DNA of 56,274 nucleotides, taken from Croceibacterium segetis. Its GTDB lineage: Bacteria > Pseudomonadota > Alphaproteobacteria > Sphingomonadales > Sphingomonadaceae. The notes beneath the pieces were generated by a model that ran no database searches, was not told the origin of the DNA, and saw only the letters and a program-made list of their open reading frames with translations. The position numbers and the translations under genes are program-made. The stretch covers positions 1-56,274 of the forward strand of contig NZ_JAANOZ010000016.1 of NCBI RefSeq assembly GCF_011320115.1, in the 5' to 3' direction. Within the stretch, counting starts at the first letter, position 1, and each line of letters opens with the position of its first letter. Below are positions 28,332-36,992 of the stretch, one piece after another.

Positions 28332-29561
28332 ATGAACACGCGAAAGATCAGACTGGCGTACTTAAGCGGCCCTGTTGATGCGGCCGAGGTCTACGAGAGG
28401 TGGAGAGCGGGCCAGCATACCAAGCTGTTCGGCACAAGCTATCTCATGCAGTTCTATGAGCTGTGCAGCGAACTCGAAGCCGAAGCTTTGGTAATCACCA
28501 CATTGCCGGGAAAATCAAGCAGACAAACGATCGGACGGGTAATCATTGAGAACCGGCCGCCCCCTACAACTGGTGGGCTAAGGTACCACCTTGCTATAAT
28601 TGTCTCGATGTTTGCTCTTGCTCCGAGCCTCATCCGCTTCAGGCCAGATGCGTTCATTATAACCGCGCACCAGAACTACTGGTTCGCACTCCTCTACACA
28701 AAGATGCTTGGCACGGAGATCATTCCGTCGGCTCATTGCGTCATGTGGCGCCCCTACGGCTCGACCCCGCGACACGTGCGCCTCTTACTTTGGCTGGACG
28801 GGCTATTCCTGCGTTTTTGTGTGCGGCGTGCCATGGCAATTTCCGGTGTGGTGGCAAGTCAGCTTAAAAGACTGGCGAAAAGTGAGCGATTTGATGTTGA
28901 GGTTATCACGCCAACGTATTCACCGGGTCATTTTGATGCCGTTGCGGCAGCCGATCATGTGCAGCGGCCATTCGTGGTCTTGTTCAACGGAAGAGTGGAA
29001 GCGAACAAGGGGATTTTCGATCTGCTTGAGATCGCCGGACGCTTGCATAACGAACGCCCAGGCGAGTTCCGGTTCGACGTTTGCGGCGAGGGCTCGCAGG
29101 AGCAGGCCCTCATCACCGCAATACACGAACGTGGTCTGGAAGCATCGGTAAGAGTCTTGGGTTTCTGCGATAAAGACCAGCTTGCTCGATTGCTTGGCTC
29201 GTCGCATGTGGTCATCGTCCCCACCCGAAGCGACTTCGAGGAGGGCTTGGCAAAGACATGCGTCGAAGCTGTGCTGGCCGGTCGGCCTTTTGTGACTTCT
29301 CCCGTGTGCCCTGCCTTGTTATCTCTCGGGGACGCCGGCCTCGGCGTCCCTCCCAACGACGTAAAAGGGTATAGCGACGCACTGCTCAAGCTTGCCGAGG
29401 ATTACGCCCTTTACAATTCCAAGGTGAGCAACTGTAGTCCTCTACAGGCACAGTTCTACGATCCTAACCGGGCCTACAAAGCTGTGCTGCGGCGCCAGCT
29501 TTTGGCCAGCGGGATCATCGATGGTCAGGCGCAAGGTGCACCAGTGAGCGTCGTCTCATGA
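28332..29561 (+). CDS. Glycosyltransferase, GT4 family
   Basis: A 409-residue GT-B enzyme beginning MNTRKIRLAYLSGPVDAAE. C-terminal half: FVVLFNGRVEANKGIFDLLEIA, FDVCGEGSQEQAL, VRVLGFCDKDQLARLL and SDFEEGLAKTCVEAVLAGRPFV, the donor-binding acidic pair. Base composition and codon choice are noticeably less GC-rich than in the 17-27 kb genes, hinting at separate acquisition. ATG 28332 is preferred over the longer frame from 28176, whose extra residues do not look coding. Confidence 0.86.
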   Translation: MNTRKIRLAYLSGPVDAAEVYERWRAGQHTKLFGTSYLMQFYELCSELEAEALVITTLPGKSSRQTIGRVIIENRPPPTTGGLRYHLAIIVSMFALAPSLIRFRPDAFIITAHQNYWFALLYTKMLGTEIIPSAHCVMWRPYGSTPRHVRLLLWLDGLFLRFCVRRAMAISGVVASQLKRLAKSERFDVEVITPTYSPGHFDAVAAADHVQRPFVVLFNGRVEANKGIFDLLEIAGRLHNERPGEFRFDVCGEGSQEQALITAIHERGLEASVRVLGFCDKDQLARLLGSSHVVIVPTRSDFEEGLAKTCVEAVLAGRPFVTSPVCPALLSLGDAGLGVPPNDVKGYSDALLKLAEDYALYNSKVSNCSPLQAQFYDPNRAYKAVLRRQLLASGIIDGQAQGAPVSVVS

Positions 29562-29595
29562 ACCGCTCTGGTCTCTCGACAGCTGCTGGTAGAGC

Positions 29596-30531
29596 GTGGT
29601 GACGTTCAGAGCGCTTTATAGAAAAGCCATCATGGTCCTAGCGCGACCATACATTCGGCGCGAACTCCCAGCTTGGGGCGTGCTGTATCGAGTACTCGTA
29701 GGCGCCTACAAGCGCGATTGGCTTTGGCAGGGCGAGCCTGAGCGTTGGGTACGCGGAAAACTGCACAGTTACGAAATGTCCGTGCGGATTGCGGGTTGGT
29801 CCAATCGATCGACCTTCTTTCTCGAGCGCTTTTACGACCTTCCCACGCAGCTATTGCTTCAGCAGGAATTGCGAGACGGAGATCTTTTCGTCGATGTGGG
29901 CGCGAATGAAGGGATGATCACGCTTCTTGGGTCGCGTCTGGTGGGTGACACCGGCAAAGTTATGTCGTTTGAACCGAATCCCGTGCCGAGGGAGATCCTT
30001 CAACGCAACCTGCGGCGAAACGGAATCACGAACGTTGAACTACATGCGTGTGGCTTGGGTGACGAGGACGGCGAGCTACAGCTCTTTGTCCCCTGCGCGA
30101 ACAGTGGGGAGGGCTCTTTCACCGCGCCAGCGACCGCAAGCGAAGGGCACTCCTCGCCGTGCCCCGTGCGCATCGGCGATTCGATATTGCAGGGCCGAGC
30201 GCCAAAACTCATCAAGATCGACGTCGAAGGATTTGAGGCCCACGTCCTGCTTGGTTTGCGGCGAACCTTGGAGCGGGTCCGTCCAATGATAGTGATGGAG
30301 ATGATCGCGCGACATCTCGCGCGAGACGGACAAGAACCCTTCAATCTTTGCTCTTGGCTCGAAGGGTTGGGTTACCAAGGACAGCGGCTTGGCCTTGAAG
30401 GGCGGAGCCGCTTACACCTTTTGCCAATGCCGCGCGTATGGGAGGATGGGGACTACGTCTTCATGCCTCGAGAGAGATGGCGGGGCGCGAGTCAAGCCGT
30501 CGATCGGTCCTTCGACGAGACAGCGACTTAA
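29596..30531 (+). CDS. FkbM family methyltransferase
   Basis: A 311-residue SAM-dependent methyltransferase. SAM motif I is LFVDVGANEGMITLLGSRL (about residues 96-114), followed by VMSFEPNPVPREIL and the FkbM hallmark PKLIKIDVEGFEAHVLLGL near residue 208-226. It starts with GTG 29596 (GTG 29599 is equally possible) and lies 34 bases after the GT4 gene. It shares the lower GC of that gene. Probably O-methylates a sugar of the polymer; this is the second FkbM enzyme of the locus. Confidence 0.87.
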   Translation: MVTFRALYRKAIMVLARPYIRRELPAWGVLYRVLVGAYKRDWLWQGEPERWVRGKLHSYEMSVRIAGWSNRSTFFLERFYDLPTQLLLQQELRDGDLFVDVGANEGMITLLGSRLVGDTGKVMSFEPNPVPREILQRNLRRNGITNVELHACGLGDEDGELQLFVPCANSGEGSFTAPATASEGHSSPCPVRIGDSILQGRAPKLIKIDVEGFEAHVLLGLRRTLERVRPMIVMEMIARHLARDGQEPFNLCSWLEGLGYQGQRLGLEGRSRLHLLPMPRVWEDGDYVFMPRERWRGASQAVDRSFDETAT

Positions 30532-30570
30532 TGGATTAGGGCTGGTCCGCTCCGGACATGCGAGATTGAA

Positions 30571-31641
30571 ATGGACACATGCGAGGCGATTGCGCAGCCA
30601 ATGCGGCAGATTACAGGCGAACCGGCCGCCACCGTCGCTCGCCGCTTGATGTGGCTCGATGCGGCCCGCGGTATCGGCATTGTTCTCGTCGTCTATGCTC
30701 ACGGGGCTCGTGCCTTGGTCGATGTATTGCCGTTCCTTGGCGCATTCAAAGCCATCGATACCCTGGTCTATGCCTTTCACATGCAGCTATTTTTCTTTCT
30801 GGCCGGCCTGGTCAGCGTGAAGTCTCTCAACCAATCTCGCAAATCCTACCTGGGCCGCAAATTCGGCACGGTCATTTACCCTTATGTGTTGTGGTCGGCG
30901 ATTTATTGGCTGCTTGAGACCCTTTTCGCCTCACGCGTCAATTCTCCTCTCGACTACGACGCCATCTTGTGGATTTGGTTGCATCCTATCGAGCACCTCT
31001 GGTTTCTATATGTATTGTTCTTTTGCCAACTTTTGGCCGCGTTCACCTGGCCGCGCGTTGCTCTGCTGACATTGCTCAGTGGCTGGATGCTCCTGGGGCC
31101 GCTGCCGCCGATCAACGTGCCGGCCTTCTGGACGCAGTTTCCATGGTTTATCACAGGCCTCGTGCTGGCGCCCCGGTTTCTGGCTGGCGCGCCGACTCGG
31201 GAGATTGAGGCAGGCGGAGGGCTCGTTCTCGGCGTGTTCCTGGCGGCAATAGCAGCCGCAGTCTTCGGTCAGCTCGACCTTGCGGCGTTGGCAAAGTTCG
31301 CCATGGCCGGTGTGGGAATCTCCTTGACGGTCGCGGCGGCGTACCTTGTCCGTCGCGTGCGCCCGGTCACCTATCTCGGCGAGGCTTCACTCTCGATATA
31401 CCTGATGCATACGATCTTTTCAGCGGGCGTCAGGGAACTGCTCGAGATAGTCTTCCCGGTTGGCGGCCTTGTGCTACTCGCCATCACCGTCGTCGCGGGA
31501 GTTCTCCTGCCCTTGATTGTCCATGAGGCTGCACGCCGGTCAGGCGTCGCGCCATATTTCGGCCTAGGAAGGATGGCTCCAGGCCCTCGTGAGCAGCGCC
31601 GCATCGAGTGCGACCCGAAAGAGCTCACACACACAGTCTGA
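30571..31641 (+). CDS. Acyltransferase 3 family membrane protein
   Basis: A 356-residue polytopic protein with about ten hydrophobic segments. The start of the domain, RLMWLDAARGIGIVLVVYAHG, carries the DxxRG and catalytic His pattern; FHMQLFFFLAGLV and the LGEASLSIYLMHTIF segment are also typical. It likely acetylates or otherwise acylates the polysaccharide at the membrane, as does the second copy at 17398. It is 39 bases after the FkbM gene and converges on the sugar transferase gene. Confidence 0.87.
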   Translation: MDTCEAIAQPMRQITGEPAATVARRLMWLDAARGIGIVLVVYAHGARALVDVLPFLGAFKAIDTLVYAFHMQLFFFLAGLVSVKSLNQSRKSYLGRKFGTVIYPYVLWSAIYWLLETLFASRVNSPLDYDAILWIWLHPIEHLWFLYVLFFCQLLAAFTWPRVALLTLLSGWMLLGPLPPINVPAFWTQFPWFITGLVLAPRFLAGAPTREIEAGGGLVLGVFLAAIAAAVFGQLDLAALAKFAMAGVGISLTVAAAYLVRRVRPVTYLGEASLSIYLMHTIFSAGVRELLEIVFPVGGLVLLAITVVAGVLLPLIVHEAARRSGVAPYFGLGRMAPGPREQRRIECDPKELTHTV

Positions 31642-31658
31642 AGGCGTGGGTTGGGCGA

Positions 31659-31675
31659 GTTTCTGAGTCAGAAAC
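31659..31675. promoter_or_regulatory. Perfect inverted repeat between convergent stops
   Basis: GTTTCTGA-G-TCAGAAAC is an exact palindrome with 8-base arms, in the 58-base gap between the acyltransferase stop and the sugar transferase stop. There is no T-run, and the loop is too tight for a classical terminator. It might be a protein site or a bidirectional pause hairpin. Confidence 0.4.
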
Positions 31676-31699
31676 GGCGCCGCAGGTCGCGCCGCCCAA

Positions 31700-33094
31700 T
31701 CAATAGGCGTTCTTGTGCACCACAACCCGAAGCGTGCGTAGAAGAATGAGGATGTCGAGCGAGAGGGACCAGTTGGAAACGTACTCCAAGTCCGCTCGAA
31801 CCCGTCTCTGAAGCGCTTCCGCGGTGTCCGTCGCCCCTCTGAAGCCCCGGATCTGCGCGAGGCCGGTGATGCCGGGCTTTAGCGCGTGACGGATCCAATA
31901 GGTCTGGCTGACATGCCAAAAGAGTGTTTCGCCAGCGAGCGACCCGAGCGCGTGCGGCCGCGGCCCGACCATGCTCATCTCGCCGCGCAATACGTTGAAC
32001 AGCTGCGGAAGTTCGTCGATGCTTGTTCGGCGGATGAATTTGCCGATCCGCGTGATCCGCGGATCGTCTCTGTGGGTGGATACGTGTCCGTGCCTGTCGG
32101 CGCTCTCGAGCCGCATCGAGCGGAACTTGTAGATCTTGAACTGGCGGTTTCCCTCGCCGACCCTGACCTGCCGGAAAAAGACCGGCCCGGGGCTCTCCAG
32201 CTTGATCAGAATGGCCACGATTACCATCAACGGCGCAAAGACGGCCAACGCGACGATCGACGCCGCCAGATCGAAGGCCCGCTTTTGCACTCGATTGGAT
32301 AAACTTAGCGGACCTCGCGAGAGGATCAGGGTGTCATCCAATCCGTAAGTTCCCACCGCCACAGCACCGTGAAGCAAATCTCGGTCGAGGAGAATTTCGC
32401 CGCCGACGTCCTGGCTTTTGAGAAAGGTTGCCCAGGCAGCGCGCCGTTCAAAATGACAACTTACCACGACTCTGTCGTAGGGTGCGATCAGCCGCGATAG
32501 CGCGTCGACAGACGAGGGCTCATTGAGGTCCGGCCAAAGCCCTTGCTCCGCCACATCCACGAAGTCGCAGCCGACGCGTGGCTCCGCCGGCAAGCCGTCC
32601 TGCAACACGATCGTTGCGGTTGATGCACCGCCCATCCAGCGATCGAACAGCAGATCGAGGATGAGCTTGCCGACGACCACGAGCAGCCCGGCCACTCCGA
32701 ATGTGACGAAAAAGCCGAGACGCGAGATGTCGTCGGCCTTGAATAAAAATGACAGCGCCAGGACGAGCAGAGCCGTGGCGAACAATGCGCTCAGGCTTCG
32801 CTGTATGGCCAGCGAGCGGCTCTCCAGCGCTTCGATCGATTGGACTTCGCGAGCGATCTCGAACATGAGAAACAAGGGGAGGGCGATGGCAATGATCGGC
32901 TGCCCCCCGCTGTCGAGCCACATGGCATCGCGCAGCTTTAGCGCGATTGCATACCCCAGGATCAGGGAGGCACAGTCAAACAGGAGTGACAGGCAATATA
33001 GAATGAGGCGCTTTTCGCGAGTCGGCCGCCCTGCTGGCGGCCCGCCCAAATTGGCGGATCGCGGGTTTGATAAGCCATGCGTAAAAACGTTCAC
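31700..33094 (-). CDS. Polyprenyl-phosphate sugar phosphotransferase (initiating enzyme)
   Basis: A 464-residue protein. Four N-terminal hydrophobic segments (residues 30-150) are followed by a cytoplasmic linker and a C-terminal bacterial sugar transferase domain (about residues 268-464): KRAFDLAASIVALAVFAPLMVIVAILIKLESPGPVFFRQ, KIYKFRSM, RITRIGKFIRRTSIDELPQLFNVLRGEMSMVGPRP. It moves a sugar-1-phosphate, often glucose or galactose, to undecaprenyl phosphate, starting repeat-unit synthesis. The gene lies 50 bases downstream of the small accessory protein on the minus strand and probably shares its promoter. Confidence 0.92.
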   Translation of the reverse strand: MNVFTHGLSNPRSANLGGPPAGRPTREKRLILYCLSLLFDCASLILGYAIALKLRDAMWLDSGGQPIIAIALPLFLMFEIAREVQSIEALESRSLAIQRSLSALFATALLVLALSFLFKADDISRLGFFVTFGVAGLLVVVGKLILDLLFDRWMGGASTATIVLQDGLPAEPRVGCDFVDVAEQGLWPDLNEPSSVDALSRLIAPYDRVVVSCHFERRAAWATFLKSQDVGGEILLDRDLLHGAVAVGTYGLDDTLILSRGPLSLSNRVQKRAFDLAASIVALAVFAPLMVIVAILIKLESPGPVFFRQVRVGEGNRQFKIYKFRSMRLESADRHGHVSTHRDDPRITRIGKFIRRTSIDELPQLFNVLRGEMSMVGPRPHALGSLAGETLFWHVSQTYWIRHALKPGITGLAQIRGFRGATDTAEALQRRVRADLEYVSNWSLSLDILILLRTLRVVVHKNAY

Positions 33095-33144
33095 GAGCGT
33101 CTCTCCGGCCTGCAGCTAATGGGATGGTGCTCGAAAGCCACAAC

Positions 33145-33387
33145 TTAAGCCCAGGGAAGGCGAACCTTCAGGACGATCAGCACGTAAGCCAACGTCGCGA
33201 GTAAAATCACCACTGCGGCCCAGACCACGCCTTCGTTTCCAAGGTAATTGGCGAGGGCGCAGGCAAGGGCGGCAGGCATGTACTGCCATAATTTATCCTT
33301 CGGCGTCTCCTCGCTCGACCTTTGCAACATCAGAGTTACGAGACCTGCGAAAATGAAGATCGTCAGCCAATCCCAAACGGTTTCCAT
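33145..33387 (-). CDS. Small membrane protein resembling the XrtV sorting accessory protein
   Basis: An 80-residue protein with three hydrophobic segments: TVWDWLTIFIFAGLVTLML at the N-terminus, QYMPAALACALANYLG, and GVVWAAVVILLATLAYVLIVL. The layout and the segment KDKLWQYMPAALACALANYLGN resemble the small accessory proteins described with V-type exosortases, as I recall them; this could not be verified here. GGAG lies seven bases before the ATG. It is upstream of the initiating sugar transferase gene and divergent from the PEP-CTERM gene at 33738, which places it between sorting and polymer synthesis. Confidence 0.72.
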   Translation of the reverse strand: METVWDWLTIFIFAGLVTLMLQRSSEETPKDKLWQYMPAALACALANYLGNEGVVWAAVVILLATLAYVLIVLKVRLPWA

Positions 33388-33558
33388 CTCACGTCTCCAA
33401 GGTCACTTGCAGCGACGGCAGGCAAAGCTTCGTTCATATGTCGCCTGCCAACTCAAGCACAAAACGAGCCCCGAGCACACCCGAATTAGCGGAGCCGTGT
33501 AACCCAGTCCCGATTTGACACGGAGTTGAGCCGGAGTCGCGAATTTTCTGACTCGCAC

Positions 33559-33574
33559 CTTAGCGCCCGCTAAG
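33559..33574. promoter_or_regulatory. Palindromic site between accessory and PEP-CTERM genes
   Basis: CTTAGCG-CC-CGCTAAG, an exact inverted repeat with 7-base arms and a two-base centre, sits in the 350-base divergent gap between 33387 and 33738. Size and symmetry suit a dimeric regulator. A TTGACA at about 33515 upstream on the plus strand could be a -35 box, but its -10 is poor. A regulator cannot be named. Confidence 0.4.
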
Positions 33575-33737
33575 TTATCAACATAGCTATCGACAGGGGA
33601 TGAGTCGTCGAGTCGAGTCGCCTGCATTATGAGTGCCCAACCGATGGGATCGCTCGCGGGTCGCGGCGCGCAAGTCTGAGCCGCAATGAAGAGTTGTGAG
33701 ACGTAGAGTTGAATTTCTTTATTTCGGAGTGACTGAT

Positions 33738-34385
33738 ATGCTCAAGAAGACAATGATCACGGCGGCTGCGCTTTGCGCGTTTGTAGCTGTTCCTGCGTCT
33801 GCGCAGGTTTCACTGGGGGTTGTGAATGGCTCGGATCCCTATGCCGGACCGACACCTACCTATAACTTCGACGCGCCTGGCGCTCCGATCACAGGCGGAG
33901 CGGTGAGGACCACCTCTCCTTCCGGTGTTGCGGCTCAACCGTACGGCAGCACCGGCGGCTATTGGACGGTCGGGCCGAGCGATGGATCGCCTGGCGTGCT
34001 GAATTTGTCGAGCTTCGCAGGAATTGCCTCGATATCCTTCATCTGGGGTTCGGTCGATACCTATAACACCCTCGAAGTTCTGGACCGGCTCAACAACGTG
34101 ATTGCGACCTTCACGGGGAGCGATGCCGCTTTGCCTGCCGACGGAGATCAGCACGATCCGGCCACGAATCCGCTCGCCACGCTTACGTTCAGCGGAACCA
34201 CCCAAGGCAATATTGGCGGGCTAAGGCTCTGGTCCTCGCAGAATGCATTCGAAACCGATAACTTCGCGGTTACCGCGGTGCCCGAGCCCGCCATCTGGGC
34301 TTTGCTCCTGCTCGGCTTCGGCTTCATCGGAGCTTCTCTCCGCGGCCAAAAGCGTCAGAAGCGCATGCGTCTGAAGCTCGCGTAA
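33738..34385 (+). CDS. PEP-CTERM sorted exported protein
   Basis: A 215-residue protein with a signal peptide (MLKKTMITAAALCAFVAVPASA) and a C-terminal PEP-CTERM signal: VPEPAIWALLLLGFGFIGASLRG followed by a basic tail. The middle region is Gly, Ser and Thr rich with beta-strand character and shows no catalytic motif; the phrase NLSSFAGIASISFIWGSVDTYN recalls other PEP-CTERM proteins of unknown function. It is a likely substrate of the exosortase at 4626. ATG 33738 has GGAG eight bases upstream. A strong terminator follows at 34441. Confidence 0.9.
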   Translation: MLKKTMITAAALCAFVAVPASAQVSLGVVNGSDPYAGPTPTYNFDAPGAPITGGAVRTTSPSGVAAQPYGSTGGYWTVGPSDGSPGVLNLSSFAGIASISFIWGSVDTYNTLEVLDRLNNVIATFTGSDAALPADGDQHDPATNPLATLTFSGTTQGNIGGLRLWSSQNAFETDNFAVTAVPEPAIWALLLLGFGFIGASLRGQKRQKRMRLKLA

Positions 34386-34440
34386 CGAAGCGTCTCGACA
34401 CCGCACGCGCGGTGCCTGTAAATTTGATGTCTGCACTTGG

Positions 34441-34472
34441 GAGCCCCAGATCGTTCTGGGGCTCCTGTTTTT
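34441..34472 (+). terminator. Rho-independent terminator after the PEP-CTERM gene
   Basis: GAGCCCCAGA-TCGT-TCTGGGGCTC forms a perfect 10-base stem with a four-base loop, followed by CTGTTTTT. It lies 56 bases after the PEP-CTERM stop and isolates that gene from the one at 34596. Confidence 0.9.
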
Positions 34473-34595
34473 GGGCTCGGCAAGTTTCGGCAAACCGAAC
34501 GCATTGATTTTGCGTTTTTCCACTAAGTTTGTCAGGCGCTGTGTTGCGATTGCCTCGTTCGGCCTTCACTCTGGAGCGTATCCAGGGCATCGCTC

Positions 34596-35957
34596 ATGTA
34601 CGGCAGCAGCACAAAGTATCCCTTTTCCTCATACGCGGTCGGCGAGGCCCGCCCATCCCACATGGTAGCGCCGCGGGTTGGTCCGAACGGTCGAAAGTTC
34701 GGCCTTCCTCTTCTGGCGACGCTTGGGACGGTATCGGTGGTCGCCATATCCTTTGGGGGAGGCGACATCGAGGCGCTGCACGTTCCCGCAGCCGCGAGTG
34801 GTCCTTTGCGCCAAAGTGACCCAGCGGTGCGAGATGTTGGGCGCGCAGTCGAACCGGGATTTTTGTTCGAGCTTGACAATGCGCAGTTCGGGCGCGTTCC
34901 TGCTAGGCTGACCCCTTCGCCGCCGACCGGGGGCGACGGAGGCAATGGGCTGAGCCATGGACCTCTTGGACCCAGTCCCGCGTCTCGCCCCAAAGTTCCC
35001 GCATTGACTGTGCAACTGCCACGGCTCGAAGCGGCGGGGCGATACGATCGAAAGCCCGACACTCCTCCCAGCCTTGATCGGCCACCACGTTCACCTGAGG
35101 CCAGTGCTTGTCAGTCGGACTGTGCGGCGACCACCAACAGCGACGTGACTCGGCTGTCGGCGGAGAGTTGGCATGATCCAGCTGAGCGCTCGGAAGGAGC
35201 TGTTGCGCCTACCATGAGCAGCGAAACGGGTGGTCTACAGGCTGTCCCGACGACCATGACACTCTCGAGCGCGCCGGTCCCGCAGCTTATCGTCGACGTG
35301 CTGCCAGACAGTGCGATCATAGCCGATGGGCAGTACGGGATGTTGGCGCGGCCCGCAGCGACCCCAATGGCGATTGAGGCGAAAACCCAAGCGCCGGGGG
35401 AGGGCAATGCAGCTTCGGGCAGTCCGACTCGTACCTTGAATGAGAGCAGCTCTGGTGAAGCGAGCGATACCGAATTGGCGGTCCAGCATAGCGGCGTTGC
35501 GCCCTTGGCTGCGGTCGAGCTTCAGCGCACGGATCCGGTCCCAGCGAGCGTTGCACGCACAAGTCGTGTTCTTCCAGCTGAGAGCAGGGGAACGGTAAGC
35601 CGGATCAAGACGCACCTCGACCATGTGAAAGAGCGCTACGCGCAAAAGGAGCAACTCGTCGATCGCGGCCATGCTCAGCTAGGGACGGGAACTGTCCAAA
35701 GTGTGCGGCCGTCGGCAGCCGCGCCGCGCGAGGTTAGTGAATCCTCTCTGATCGTTCACGACAATGAGCTGGTTGCGATCAGGCTTGGCGACCTCGTCTC
35801 TCTTTTTGAAGACCATTTCGATCGACCGCTGTTCGTGTGGATGACGTCTTCCAGCGCAGCCTCGAAGTTCGTCAGTTTGAAAACGCTCGCCGCTGCCGGC
35901 ATCCAGGCAAAGCTTGATCCCGCTACTCAGCAAGTCACCTTCTCAGTGAACAATTAA
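34596..35957 (+). CDS. Unrecognised anchored protein with a disordered middle and a conserved-looking C-terminal domain
   Basis: Up to 453 residues. A single hydrophobic segment near residues 37-55 (LPLLATLGTVSVVAISFGG) suggests a membrane anchor or uncleaved signal. Residues about 80-370 are rich in Pro, Ser, Ala and Thr and probably disordered. The last 75 residues look folded (ELVAIRLGDLVSLFEDHFDRPLFVWM, then SLKTLAAAGIQAKLDPATQQVTFSV). No family is recognised. ATG 34662 is an alternative start. It converges on virB11 with 20 bases between stops. Position suggests an envelope role linked to the exosortase or secretion genes, which is only inference. Confidence 0.65.
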   Translation: MYGSSTKYPFSSYAVGEARPSHMVAPRVGPNGRKFGLPLLATLGTVSVVAISFGGGDIEALHVPAAASGPLRQSDPAVRDVGRAVEPGFLFELDNAQFGRVPARLTPSPPTGGDGGNGLSHGPLGPSPASRPKVPALTVQLPRLEAAGRYDRKPDTPPSLDRPPRSPEASACQSDCAATTNSDVTRLSAESWHDPAERSEGAVAPTMSSETGGLQAVPTTMTLSSAPVPQLIVDVLPDSAIIADGQYGMLARPAATPMAIEAKTQAPGEGNAASGSPTRTLNESSSGEASDTELAVQHSGVAPLAAVELQRTDPVPASVARTSRVLPAESRGTVSRIKTHLDHVKERYAQKEQLVDRGHAQLGTGTVQSVRPSAAAPREVSESSLIVHDNELVAIRLGDLVSLFEDHFDRPLFVWMTSSSAASKFVSLKTLAAAGIQAKLDPATQQVTFSVNN

Positions 35958-35977
35958 TCAGAACGTCGGCCCACCCT

Positions 35978-36982
35978 TTAGCCGGTCAAATCACTGGCTA
36001 GGGCAATACCACGAATCATTCGTTTCCCGTCGACGCGGCCGAGCTGGACGATCACGTCGATCACCGACACGGCGTACTCGATCGTGTCCGTCCGGCTGAG
36101 GCCGATGCCGGTCTGCATCACCATCAAGGCGAGCTGCTCGAGCGCGCCGCGCAAGCTGTTGGCGTGGATGGTCGAAAAGCTGCCCGGATGGCCGGTGTTG
36201 ATCGCGCGCAGGAAGCTGACGCTTTCGGCGCCGCGCAATTCGCCGAGCACGATGCGATCGGGGCGCAGGCGAAGGGCGGCCTGGAGCAGTTCGTTGGCTG
36301 TGACGCGCGCCTCGCCGAGTTCTCCCTTCACCGCGACGAGCCCGACGCCGTTCGCGCCCGGCAGGCGCAGCTCGGGCGTGTCCTCCACCAGGACGACGCG
36401 CTCTTCCGCCGGGATTTCCCCGAGCATCGAGTTGAGGAAGGTCGTCTTCCCGGTGCTGGTGCCGCCGGAGATGAGGATGGTTTTCCTGGCGGCGATGGCG
36501 GCGCGCAGGAAGGCGATCGGCTCGGCGGCGGAATCGGGCATCCCGGCTTCCGAAGCGGTTCCGATGGGGCCGGAAACGTAGGCGTCGAGCGGAAGGTCGA
36601 GCCGGCGGTGGCGGCGGATCGCCATCGCCCAATGGCGCCGCGTCGCCGGCGGGCCGCAGAATTGCACGCGCGCGCCGTCGGGCAGGGTCGCGCCGAGCAG
36701 CGGGTGCTCGCGGTTGATGCCCTGATGGCTGACCCGGGCGACCTGCTCGGCGAGGCGCTGGACCAGGCGATCGTCGATCTCCGCCGCCTCGACCCGCTGC
36801 ATCCCGATGTGCTGCGAATCCTCGATCCACACCTCTCCGGGCCGGTTGACGAGGATTTCCGTCACCGTGTCGCGGTCGAGCCAGCGCCGGAACGGCTGCA
36901 GATAGGCCTCGAGGTAAGCGCTGCCGCCTGGCGCAAGCGCCTCCGCCGCGGCTCCGGCCAACCGGTGGACTTCGGCGCTCAT
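35978..36982 (-). CDS. virB11: VirB11-like secretion ATPase
   Basis: A 334-residue hexameric traffic ATPase on the cytoplasmic side of the inner membrane. Walker A is GGTSTGKT (about 173-180), the Asp box is VVLVEDTPELRLP, Walker B is DRIVLGELRGAES, and the His box is GHPGSFSTIHANS. The N-terminal domain (LDRDTVTEILVNRPGEVWIE) is also typical. It powers pilus assembly or substrate transfer. It is the last gene of the operon, ten bases after virB10. Confidence 0.93.
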   Translation of the reverse strand: MSAEVHRLAGAAAEALAPGGSAYLEAYLQPFRRWLDRDTVTEILVNRPGEVWIEDSQHIGMQRVEAAEIDDRLVQRLAEQVARVSHQGINREHPLLGATLPDGARVQFCGPPATRRHWAMAIRRHRRLDLPLDAYVSGPIGTASEAGMPDSAAEPIAFLRAAIAARKTILISGGTSTGKTTFLNSMLGEIPAEERVVLVEDTPELRLPGANGVGLVAVKGELGEARVTANELLQAALRLRPDRIVLGELRGAESVSFLRAINTGHPGSFSTIHANSLRGALEQLALMVMQTGIGLSRTDTIEYAVSVIDVIVQLGRVDGKRMIRGIALASDLTG

Positions 36983-36992
36983 GCTCCGCTCT

